A DNA stretch of 25,583 nt from Verrucomicrobiota bacterium (GCA_023428915.1 JAEYWL010000006.1:1-25583), one strand, 5' to 3'. Counted from the first letter of the stretch, positions 16,391-22,962 are shown. Numbers and translations: made by a program. Notes: generated from the letters alone by a model not told the origin.

Positions 16391-17362
16391 TTAAAACTCT
16401 TCGCTGGTGCTAAAGGCAAACTCGGCCTTTGGCGCCATTACATTTGATTTTTGATACTCTGAAACCCTGCGTTCAAAGAAATTAGTTTTCCCCGGCATGG
16501 AGATCAGATCCATGAAATCAAAAGGATTGCCGGCTTGAAAGAGACGGGGAGAGCCTAAAGCCGTCAATAAGCGGTCGGCGACAAATTCTATGTACTGGCA
16601 CATAAGGTCGGCATTCATCCCGATCAGTTTGACAGGGAGGGCATCCCGCACAAATGTTTTTTCCATAGCTACTGCATCTGCAATAATTGTCTGCAGTACA
16701 GAGAGGGTCAGTTTTTCGCGTAATTGGGAATAAAGCAAACAGGCAAAATCGCAGTGCAGCCCTTCATCGCGCGAAATGAGTTCATTGGCAAAGCTTAAAC
16801 CGGGCATTAGTCCCCGTTTTTTTAACCAGAAAATTGAGCAGAAGCTTCCGGAAAAGAAAATGCCTTCCACAGCAGCAAAAGCTACCAAGCGCTCTGCAAA
16901 GCTGCCGTTGGCAATCCAGCGCAAGGCCCATTCGCCTTTTTCTTTTACACAGGCCACCTCATCAAGGGCATGAAATAAGCGGTGCTTTTCTACACTGTCT
17001 TTGATGTAGGTATCGATTAATAACGAATAGGTTTCGGCATGGATATTTTCAATCATGATCTGAAAGCCGTAAAAACAGCGCGCTTCGGGGTATTGCACCT
17101 CTTTCATAAAGTTTACGGCAAGATTTTCATTTACAATGCCATCGCTTGCGGCAAAAAAAGCAAGCACATGTTTGATAAAATAGCGTTCATTTTCGGTCAG
17201 GCGTTGTTCCCAATCGGCGAGATCGGCTGACAAGTCGATCTCTTCAGCTGTCCAAAAGCTGGCTTCTGCTTTTTTATACATATTCCATAGATCGTGATGG
17301 GCAATGGGAAACAGGACGAAACGGTCTTTATTTTCTTGCAAAATAGGTTCTTTCAGGTGCAT
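16391..17362 (-). CDS. nrdB: Class Ia ribonucleoside-diphosphate reductase, small (beta) subunit
   Basis: This 323-residue ferritin-like subunit houses the radical cofactor. Metal ligands are visible as Asp43 (FWTAEEIDLS), Glu105 and His108 (IENIH), the glutamate in AAVEGIFFSGSF, and the glutamate and histidine in RDEGLHCDF. Tyr112 (HAETYSLLID) stands where mouse R2 has its radical Tyr177, so this is a normal tyrosyl-radical enzyme. It differs from Chlamydia trachomatis NrdB, where Phe replaces that residue. The acidic/aromatic tail FSTSEEF should dock into NrdA. A strong AAGGGG ribosome binding site precedes the ATG but can be paired by the hairpin 17363-17413. It is the first gene of a nrdB-nrdA operon and lies downstream of a cobalamin riboswitch on the same strand. 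Confidence 0.97.
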   Translation of the reverse strand: MHLKEPILQENKDRFVLFPIAHHDLWNMYKKAEASFWTAEEIDLSADLADWEQRLTENERYFIKHVLAFFAASDGIVNENLAVNFMKEVQYPEARCFYGFQIMIENIHAETYSLLIDTYIKDSVEKHRLFHALDEVACVKEKGEWALRWIANGSFAERLVAFAAVEGIFFSGSFCSIFWLKKRGLMPGLSFANELISRDEGLHCDFACLLYSQLREKLTLSVLQTIIADAVAMEKTFVRDALPVKLIGMNADLMCQYIEFVADRLLTALGSPRLFQAGNPFDFMDLISMPGKTNFFERRVSEYQKSNVMAPKAEFAFSTSEEF

Positions 17363-17413
17363 AGCTGACCCCTTTTAAATTTATTTGGCCAAATGTGACA
17401 AAAAGGGATAGCT
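17363..17413 (-). promoter_or_regulatory. Hairpin that can sequester the nrdB ribosome binding site
   Basis: On the message strand, AGCTATCCCTTTT (complement of 17401-17413) can pair with AAAAGGGGTCAGCT (complement of 17363-17376), which contains the AAGGGG ribosome binding site of nrdB. The stem is about 12 base pairs with one small internal irregularity. The 24-base loop holds the palindrome ATTTGGCCAAAT (17383-17394). This is a natural translational 'off' structure for the riboswitch upstream. Pairing is seen directly; the regulatory role is inferred. Confidence 0.55.
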
Positions 17414-17458
17414 GGTGAAAAAAGGAAACCTTTTTATGCGGCTGCTCCCATCCTGCCT

Positions 17459-17637
17459 TTAAACCCGACTTGCTGCCTTCTAAGGGTCAGATTCGAGTTC
17501 TTTTCCTCTAGGAGTTCGCACGAAGCGTTGAAAATCAGTGTGCCATATTATTAATATGACCCGCTGATTTTTGCGAGCTCCTAGAGAGAAAAGACCTTCG
17601 AATATGACCTATTATAAGGCAGCAAGTCGGGTTTTAA
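17459..17637. repeat. Palindromic element family B, long copy, inside the nrdB leader
   Basis: This is a long inverted repeat. The first 19 bases of the left arm (AAACCCGACTTGCTGCCTT, 17461-17479) are exactly the inverse of 17616-17634. The arms continue with similarity through TCGAG/TTCGAA, TTTTC(C/T)CTCTAGGAG(T/C)TCGCA and AAAATCAG, to a centre at about 17543-17559 (CATATTATTAATATG). The same outer arms occur at 10946-11042. It lies between the riboswitch aptamer and nrdB, so it is transcribed into the nrdB leader. It looks like a MITE-type insertion or an expression-platform hairpin. Confidence 0.8.
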
Positions 17638-17668
17638 CGAGACAGTTCATTTTTCAATGCGATGGCGG

Positions 17669-17849
17669 TATAAAGCAGGTCTTCTGACTCCGAGATCATC
17701 CTTCAGCCAGCCTTCCCGCTATTTCTTTTAGACCAGAAATCTTGCAGTGGCGTTCTTTTGGCTGTTGTCACTCGTTACAGCGGCGTAACCGCACAGGATT
17801 TGCACCTGTTTCCCTATTCTCCCAATACCATAGTAAAGGGCACTTTATA
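17669..17849 (-). ncRNA. Cobalamin riboswitch aptamer upstream of nrdBA
   Basis: Read on the minus strand, the sequence carries the ordered landmarks of the cobalamin family: GGGAAACAGGTGCAAATCC, GCGGTTACGCCGCTGTAA, GCCACTG, GGGAAGGC followed by GCTGAAGG, and the B12 box GAGTCAGAAGACCTGC (complement of 17675-17690). TATAAAG at the 5' end (complement of 17843-17849) can pair with CTTTATA at the 3' end (complement of 17669-17675) to close P1. The aptamer binds adenosylcobalamin or a related corrinoid and normally switches the downstream gene off. The next gene on this strand is nrdB, about 305 bases on. There is no other minus-strand gene between them. Confidence 0.93.
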
Positions 17850-17903
17850 GCGTTTTTTCACAAGATATGGATTTTGATTTCTAGATCTTGTGTTTTTTGT
17901 AAA

Positions 17904-17932
17904 AAATTAGCGCGAATTTAGAGATTTGTCAA
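17904..17932 (-). promoter_or_regulatory. Sigma70-type promoter for the riboswitch-nrdBA transcript
   Basis: On the minus strand, a consensus -35 TTGACA (complement of 17927-17932) is followed after exactly 17 bases by TAATTT (complement of 17904-17909). The transcript would start near 17897 and carry a leader of about 535 bases, with the riboswitch, the palindromic element and the RBS hairpin before nrdB. An inverted repeat CACAAGAT...ATCTTGTG at about 17859-17892 lies just downstream of the start. Confidence 0.7.
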
Positions 17933-18021
17933 TATTTTTTAGTTGCATGCTTGGCTCTGCTATGAAAAAATAGATATAGGAAGTTATTGAAAATAAATGG
18001 GATCGCATCACAAACCAGCAT

Positions 18022-18993
18022 ATGACTATACCCTCAAAATTACGCATGATGAATTTCAGGCCCTTGCCTGAAATCAGCTCCCCGCATTTGCAAACCATCT
18101 TGGCCCAATATGGGCCCAAAATGGAGTCGCCCCCTTCTGAAAATATCCTGATTCAATTGGATGACGGCGATGTGCTTTCCTGTCATGCTTCCTGGCCTAA
18201 TCCCTACAAAATTAATGACCCGATTTTAGTCTGCCTGCATGGTTTAGGCGGCAGCCATAATTCTGCGTATTTACGGCGCTTAAGCGCCAAAATGTATGCT
18301 GAAGGCATGCCGGTGTTTCGGATCAACATGCGCGGCTGCGGGACAGGAAAGGGATTGGCAATGCGACCTTACCATGGAGGGATTAGCTACGATATCCTTC
18401 TAGTCCTAAAATACATTAGAAAGCAATATCCATTTAATCCTATTACTGTGATCGGTTTTTCTCTTGGAGGCAACATTGTCCTCAAGCTTGCCGGAGAGTT
18501 AGGCAAGCAGGCAGCAAACTATATCGATCATCTGATAGCTATTTGTCCCAGCATTGATTTAGAATATGCAGCCAGATGCCTCCTTAAGCCCTCAAGCTGG
18601 GTATATCAGCGCTATTACTTGCAGCATCTCATGGAGCAGAGTGAAAATTGGCTCAATGGCCAGGTTATCAACTCAGTCTATGAATATGATGATAAAATCA
18701 CTTCAGTATATTGGGGTTGGAAAAATGCCCACGAGTACTATACCGCTTGCAGCTCACGCTACTACATTGAAAATATCGCCATACCGACAGATATCCTGTT
18801 TGCTGAAGATGATCCTTTTATCGACTGGCAGCCGATTAAGGAGCTTAATTTGCCCGACTGTGTAAATGTTTCCATTACACAGTACGGAGGGCATATGGGT
18901 TTTATTGGCTGGGCAGGCAAGGACCACGGGTATTATTGGATGGACCAGCTGCTGAAGGGTTGGATCCAAAAGAAGCCCGTGGAGATTTCTTAA
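18022..18993 (+). CDS. YheT-family alpha/beta hydrolase
   Basis: This 323-residue soluble hydrolase belongs to the YheT/ABHD1-3 family. The N-terminal FRPLPEISSPHLQTILA (12-28) matches the family's typical 'HLQTI' entry. VCLHGLGGSHNS (71-82) supplies the oxyanion loop, and GFSLGGN (145-151) is the nucleophile elbow with Ser147. The acid is expected in LFAEDDPFID and the catalytic His in YGGHMGF near the C-terminus. The physiological ester or lipid substrate is unknown. ATG codons at 18046/18049 are alternative starts, and no clear ribosome binding site distinguishes them. Its last 92 bases overlap the convergent gene at 18902. Confidence 0.92.
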   Translation: MTIPSKLRMMNFRPLPEISSPHLQTILAQYGPKMESPPSENILIQLDDGDVLSCHASWPNPYKINDPILVCLHGLGGSHNSAYLRRLSAKMYAEGMPVFRINMRGCGTGKGLAMRPYHGGISYDILLVLKYIRKQYPFNPITVIGFSLGGNIVLKLAGELGKQAANYIDHLIAICPSIDLEYAARCLLKPSSWVYQRYYLQHLMEQSENWLNGQVINSVYEYDDKITSVYWGWKNAHEYYTACSSRYYIENIAIPTDILFAEDDPFIDWQPIKELNLPDCVNVSITQYGGHMGFIGWAGKDHGYYWMDQLLKGWIQKKPVEIS

Positions 18994-19717
18994 TAGCTTT
19001 TGCCCTCTCTGCCTCAGCTCTCCTTTGGGCCAATAACTCAGGCGTCATTAGTTTCTCGCGCAGTTCTTTGCTGATAATAAATTGTTCGCTTTTTTGTATA
19101 TTTGCCAAGGAGTTTCTTTGTCTAAGTCCATAAGCATGCCTGAGTTTTGTAAAGTCTTTGAAGACATAATTGTTTATGGCAAGTGTCCCAAAAAGAAAGT
19201 TGAATCCAACGTAACAGGATTCCAACTTGCCATCTTCAAATACCATTAAAGCCATCTGAGTGGGATTTGAGCTTGGACAAAATGTGTACACTTTTTCTTC
19301 AGGGTGTTTTTCGCCCCTTTTCACAAGTTCCCGTGAAATATGGTTAAAGTCATCCGAAGGATAGTAGTACCCTTTTCGAATGAGTGTAGTAAAAAAAGTG
19401 CTGCTGAAATTCTCGATCTCCGTCACCAGGTGCTCAACAGATGCAAACGAGCGTGTAAAGGTGTTGTCAAAAATACTAACTGCCTTTTCAGTAATTTTTA
19501 GGGAAGTTTCCCAATACAAGACACATTCTTCCCTTTCATTATAATAACCCTTGGGTTGTAGTATGCAATTTCTATGAATAGGAGGGGCTATGCTGGAGAG
19601 GGTTAATTTGTACGAATTTATGCCCACCTCAATAATATCAACACTAGTAGTTTCTATCGGGGGCAAGGCCATTGAGTTCAATTTAGTAAAGCCGTTATAC
19701 TGTCTAGATACTTCCAT
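18902..19717 (-). CDS. Hypothetical protein, convergent overlap with the hydrolase gene
   Basis: This 271-residue protein has no recognised domain, signal peptide or membrane span. The body is a mixed alpha/beta region (GYYNEREECVLYWETSLKIT; VYTFCPSSNPTQMALMVFED). From about residue 215 a charged helix (KELREKLMTPELLAQRRAEA) leads to a disordered tail rich in Ser, Pro, Gly and Asn. The extreme C-terminus is encoded antisense to the hydrolase 3' end, and the disordered tail starts close to the point where that overlap begins. The upstream region is AT-rich with only a weak GAGAT site before the ATG. The composition is compatible with a secreted effector, but nothing specific supports that. Function is unknown. 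Confidence 0.65.
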   Translation of the reverse strand: MEVSRQYNGFTKLNSMALPPIETTSVDIIEVGINSYKLTLSSIAPPIHRNCILQPKGYYNEREECVLYWETSLKITEKAVSIFDNTFTRSFASVEHLVTEIENFSSTFFTTLIRKGYYYPSDDFNHISRELVKRGEKHPEEKVYTFCPSSNPTQMALMVFEDGKLESCYVGFNFLFGTLAINNYVFKDFTKLRHAYGLRQRNSLANIQKSEQFIISKELREKLMTPELLAQRRAEAERAKAIKKSPRASFGSNPSAAGPSNNTRGPCLPSQ

Positions 19718-19777
19718 TAAAATCTCATTTTAAATTATTAAAAGCTAAAAGTTTATATTAAAACTGAATAAAAAGCA

Positions 19778-19826
19778 ATGACGATCTATATTTTTTATTC
19801 TATGTTAAGAGTTTAGGTCTTAACAT
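19778..19826 (+). promoter_or_regulatory. Peroxiredoxin promoter with an operator-like inverted repeat
   Basis: A perfect inverted repeat, ATGTTAAGA (19802-19810), 7-base spacer, TCTTAACAT (19818-19826), lies 19 bases before the peroxiredoxin ATG. It overlaps a candidate -10 TATGTT (19801-19806), which follows ATGACG (19778-19783) at 17 bases. The position over the -10 and start region suits a repressor operator. It could instead be a 5'-UTR hairpin. Confidence 0.5.
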
Positions 19827-19845
19827 AAATATATGGAGGTCAGAT

Positions 19846-20505
19846 ATGCCTGCGACTGCTTGGCAACCCATTCAACTCGGTGACATTGCTCCCGATTTTG
19901 AGGCCCAAACAACACAAGGAACCATTCACTTTCATCAATGGCTTCAAGGTTCCTGGGCAATTTTATTTTCCCACCCGAAAGACTTTACCCCGGTATGCAC
20001 CACTGAATTAGGCGAAGCGGCCAAGCTGCAACCCGAGTTCAGCAAGCGCGGAGTGAAAGTCATAGGACTGAGTGTAGGCAGTGTCGCCACTCACAAGAAC
20101 TGGATCCCCGATATTAATCGGACGCAAGGGTGCCAGCTCGATTTTCCCGTGATTGCCGATGAAGACCACCATGTCGCCCAGCTCTACGGTATGATTCACC
20201 CTAATGCCAGTGAAACTGCCACAGTCCGTTCCGTTTTTATTATTGACTCGAACAAAAAAGTACGCCTTACAATGTGCTATCCTGCTTCAACTGGCAGAAA
20301 TTTTGATGAGATTTTACGCGTGATAGATTCCCTGCAGTTAACTGACAGGGCTAGCGTGGCCACTCCAGCTAATTGGAAATGGGGCGATGACTGCATTATT
20401 CTCCCTAGCCTAACAGATGAAAAGGTCTTGAAAGAGAAGTTTCCGGAAGGATATAAGGAAATCACACCCTATCTGCGGCTAACTCCTCAGCCAGGTATAA
20501 AATAG
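19846..20505 (+). CDS. Peroxiredoxin of the 1-Cys (Prx6) type
   Basis: This 219-residue thiol peroxidase reduces H2O2 or organic peroxides in the cytoplasm. The peroxidatic cysteine is Cys51 in HPKDFTPVCTTELGE, inside the PxxxT(x)xC signature. The active-site Arg is expected in ATVRSVFIID. The long C-terminal extension with TPANWKWGDDCIILPSLTDE and PYLRLTPQP is typical of the Prx6 subgroup. A second cysteine occurs in GDDCIIL, so a resolving role cannot be excluded. A strong GGAGGT ribosome binding site precedes the ATG, and the operator-like inverted repeat upstream suggests redox or stress control. Confidence 0.94.
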   Translation: MPATAWQPIQLGDIAPDFEAQTTQGTIHFHQWLQGSWAILFSHPKDFTPVCTTELGEAAKLQPEFSKRGVKVIGLSVGSVATHKNWIPDINRTQGCQLDFPVIADEDHHVAQLYGMIHPNASETATVRSVFIIDSNKKVRLTMCYPASTGRNFDEILRVIDSLQLTDRASVATPANWKWGDDCIILPSLTDEKVLKEKFPEGYKEITPYLRLTPQPGIK

Positions 20506-20512
20506 GCAATAC

Positions 20513-20627
20513 TAATTTCTGCCGCCCTTGCAGGGCTAGGAGATTGTTTTTTGTTTTTATACCAGGCCTTACGGCCTGGTAGCACTATGTAAACAATATT
20601 CGAAGCCCGAAGGGGCGGCAGAAATTA
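20513..20627. repeat. Palindromic element / terminator-like hairpin after the peroxiredoxin gene
   Basis: The outer arms AATTTCTGCCGCCC and GGGGCGGCAGAAATT enclose GGGCT/AGCCC and a separate hairpin, ACCAGGCCTT-ACGGCCTGGT (20561-20580). It lies 8 bases after the peroxiredoxin stop. It may end that transcript, although no U-run directly follows the outer stem, and it shares no obvious arms with the other palindromes in the window. Confidence 0.65.
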
Positions 20628-20732
20628 TTCAATTTGCGCCCTATTTCACAGCCTTTTAAGGTCGTGTGCCTATTTAAGCTCTTAAACTATTATTTGATAT
20701 TTTACTAAGATTTCATTTGAGTTATTTCAATT
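20628..20732. other. AT-rich leader of the RING-H2 gene
   Basis: This is AT-rich intergenic DNA with no gene and no clear paired promoter hexamers. There is no Shine-Dalgarno sequence before the ATG at 20733. Confidence 0.4.
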
Positions 20733-22415
20733 ATGGACTCTGTTTCTTCGTCTACAATACGACCCGTATTATATTTACCTCTTGATTCCGAAGAATATCT
20801 TATCGAAAAAGAAGATTGCTCTATATGTTCGGATCCTCTTATTAAAGATAAAGAAGAAGGTAAAGAAGCTGAAGGAAAAGAGATTAGCGGCAGCTCAGCA
20901 TCTGCACAAACAGCCGTGGATTTAACTGTAGTAGTAACAAAGTGCAATCACTTATTCCATAAAACTTGTTTAGATGAAGTTCTTAGTCAATCAAAAACTT
21001 ATGCGTATTTAAAAAACTGCTCTATATGCCGAAGAACATTAGAGCCGCTTGACGGTATTCCCGAAAAGAGGAAAAAAATCCCGGTATCTAACTCTGCAAA
21101 TCTAGCAGCAATGCCTCAAGCTGCAGAGCCATCTGAAACATCTACTGAAGTCCTTGCCGTTTCTCTAGCTTCAAAGCCGGCCATCGAAACAACAGCATTG
21201 CAGGAAGCAATTAAAGAAAATCTGTTTAATAGATTCAAAAGACAGGCATTCCCATTAGTATTGAGAGCGCAGCAGCTTCAATATGAAATTAACTTGGAGC
21301 ATGTTATAGCTGGCGCATTAAGTACAATTCCTTATATAGCCATTAATACTATTTTTAATGGCTTAAAATTTGAAAGGATTGCGCGGCAGTTTCTTGTAAG
21401 TAGTTTGCAAGGAAGTTTTTTTGCTTTTATTACCATTGATGACACAATTAATACAGCAGGAATAGCTGACCCAGGCATTATTGTTGGAGGTTTGCAGTTG
21501 GGAGGCAATATCCTGGGCTTGGTAGTTGATGGCATCTCTAATGCGGCAACGGTTTCTGTACAAGTAAGTAAGGCCGCTTTATGGATTTTTACCGGCGCTT
21601 ATTTTGCTGGAGAGGATATTGAAATCGAAAAAATCCCGCGCAAACTTGCTGTATTGACCTTTCTTGCTACCGGTTATGAGTTTGCATGGGGCCAGGATTT
21701 TCAGACAGCGGTTGTTAGAGCGTTAGGTCATGCCGCTGCGTTTTTTGTTGGGGCTGTATCTTGCCATGCCATTAGGTTAATAGCTAAAACAACTCCAAGC
21801 CTATATCAAAAAGCTAAAGTGTATGTTAGGGCAGGTTGTTTGAATGTATGCAATAGTTCTATCGCCAGAAAAATCAGCCGATATGTGCCGCAAGTGCTAG
21901 CTGTAGCTATGGGAGCAGCTGCCTTGATAGGCTGCAATGCCTTGTTGACTTGGGAAAAGGTAAATAATTGGATGCCGCAAGCTATTATTGGAGGAGTCTG
22001 GGGGTGTTTACATATGAATGTCCTCTGGTACCAACCAGCTACTGAAGATGCCTTTACTTCAAGTATTGCTCTAGGGTTTTTTTATACTGGTTTCAAAGCC
22101 ATTGGGTTTGCAATTGAAGGTTTTAGTTATATAACAACAGTTTCTACACAAGTTACGAAAGCTAGTTCGTTTATATTTTATGGGATGCTGGGAGAAAAAA
22201 ATCGTCAAAAATCAAAAGATGATAGAAATACAGTAATTTTTAGAGTGTTCTTGATATCAGCTTCTTATGAATATCTGCAATGTGAGGAATTGAAACCGGC
22301 CATTAGTAGCGCATTCAATAATATTGCAATGATTATTGCAGGGGTAGCTGCATACCGCATCTTTTATTGGATAAAAAAAACAAGTCGATTAAGAGTTACA
22401 AGACAGTTTATTTGA
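20733..22415 (+). CDS. RING-H2 finger protein with a duplicated multi-pass membrane domain, putative effector
   Basis: This 560-residue protein has three parts. Residues 29-99 form a complete RING-H2 pattern: Cys29/Cys32 (CSIC), Cys71, His73, His76, Cys79 and Cys96/Cys99 (CSIC), that is C-x2-C-x38-C-x-H-x2-H-x2-C-x16-C-x2-C, the zinc-binding arrangement of eukaryotic E3 ubiquitin ligases. Residues about 105-185 are a charged, low-complexity linker. Residues about 188-352 and 386-550 are two hydrophobic halves that resemble each other at an offset of 196-197 (TVSVQVSKA/TVSTQVTKA; YEF/YEY). Bacteria lack a ubiquitin system, so I infer a secreted protein acting on host membranes or the inclusion. 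There is no signal peptide. Base composition is visibly more A/T-rich than the metabolic genes, and no ribosome binding site is evident. Confidence 0.85.
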   Translation: MDSVSSSTIRPVLYLPLDSEEYLIEKEDCSICSDPLIKDKEEGKEAEGKEISGSSASAQTAVDLTVVVTKCNHLFHKTCLDEVLSQSKTYAYLKNCSICRRTLEPLDGIPEKRKKIPVSNSANLAAMPQAAEPSETSTEVLAVSLASKPAIETTALQEAIKENLFNRFKRQAFPLVLRAQQLQYEINLEHVIAGALSTIPYIAINTIFNGLKFERIARQFLVSSLQGSFFAFITIDDTINTAGIADPGIIVGGLQLGGNILGLVVDGISNAATVSVQVSKAALWIFTGAYFAGEDIEIEKIPRKLAVLTFLATGYEFAWGQDFQTAVVRALGHAAAFFVGAVSCHAIRLIAKTTPSLYQKAKVYVRAGCLNVCNSSIARKISRYVPQVLAVAMGAAALIGCNALLTWEKVNNWMPQAIIGGVWGCLHMNVLWYQPATEDAFTSSIALGFFYTGFKAIGFAIEGFSYITTVSTQVTKASSFIFYGMLGEKNRQKSKDDRNTVIFRVFLISASYEYLQCEELKPAISSAFNNIAMIIAGVAAYRIFYWIKKTSRLRVTRQFI

Positions 22416-22443
22416 AAACACTATTCTGCTACTATTAGACATT

Positions 22444-22962
22444 ATGTTTTATTATTATTTTGCCATGCTAGTTATTGTAGCTTGCTCGAATTACTTTGTG
22501 CAATTTCCGATTAACGATTGGGTGACTTGGGGCGGCTTATTTTATCCGATGACTTTTTTAGTTACCGAATTAGTGAATCGCTTTCAGGGCTCGCACAAAG
22601 CTAGGCAGGTAGTCTATGTCGGTTTTTGCTTGGCGGTTGTGCTTTCGGTCTGGTTGGCGACCCCGCGCATCGCCTTGGCATCCGGTGCGGCCTTTTTGTT
22701 CTCCCAGTTATTAGATATATCAGTATTCAATAAGTTGCGGCAAGGTGTGTGGTGGAAAGCCCCGTTTTACGCTTCTGCCTTAGGGTCGATTCTAGATAGC
22801 GCTATTTTTTGGGTGATTGCCTTTTGGGGTGTTGAGGGCATTCCTTTTTTCTCGCTAGCTATCGGCGGGACTATAGTAAAGCTAGCTGTGGACTTGGCAA
22901 TGCTGACCCCTTTCCGCCTTATTGTACGCCGTAGATTGCAGAAGGTGCAAGGAAATGGGTAA
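22444..22962 (+). CDS. yhhQ: YhhQ/VUT-family queuosine precursor transporter, first paralogue
   Basis: This 172-residue integral membrane protein belongs to the vitamin-uptake-transporter/YhhQ family that imports 7-deazaguanine precursors (preQ0, preQ1 or queuine) for tRNA queuosine. Family marks are NDWVTWGGLFYPMTFLVTEL (about 22-41), the cytoplasmic ARQVVYVGF loop, FLFSQLLDISVFNKLR (about 85-100) and the LDSAIFWVIAFWG helix. It is shorter than E. coli YhhQ (about 220 residues). It starts 28 bases after the RING gene without a Shine-Dalgarno and overlaps its own paralogue by 8 bases. As I recall, Chlamydia trachomatis uses a YhhQ homologue to salvage queuine from its host, so scavenging from the eukaryotic host is the likely role. 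Confidence 0.88.
   Translation: MFYYYFAMLVIVACSNYFVQFPINDWVTWGGLFYPMTFLVTELVNRFQGSHKARQVVYVGFCLAVVLSVWLATPRIALASGAAFLFSQLLDISVFNKLRQGVWWKAPFYASALGSILDSAIFWVIAFWGVEGIPFFSLAIGGTIVKLAVDLAMLTPFRLIVRRRLQKVQGNG

Noticed and set aside
16391..17362. Class Ic (Mn/Fe, Phe-for-Tyr) NrdB as in Chlamydia trachomatis
   Set aside because: The residue four after the ligand His108 is Tyr112, so the radical tyrosine is present.
17418..17435. Intrinsic terminator between the riboswitch and nrdB (AAAAAGG-TTT-CCTTTTTT)
   Set aside because: The stem has only two G-C pairs and the U-run is part of the stem, so a strong terminator is unlikely; the RBS-masking hairpin is a better candidate expression platform.
17669..17849. 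tRNA or other RNA gene in the nrdB leader
   Set aside because: The ordered landmarks and the B12 box identify a cobalamin aptamer; no tRNA cloverleaf could be drawn.
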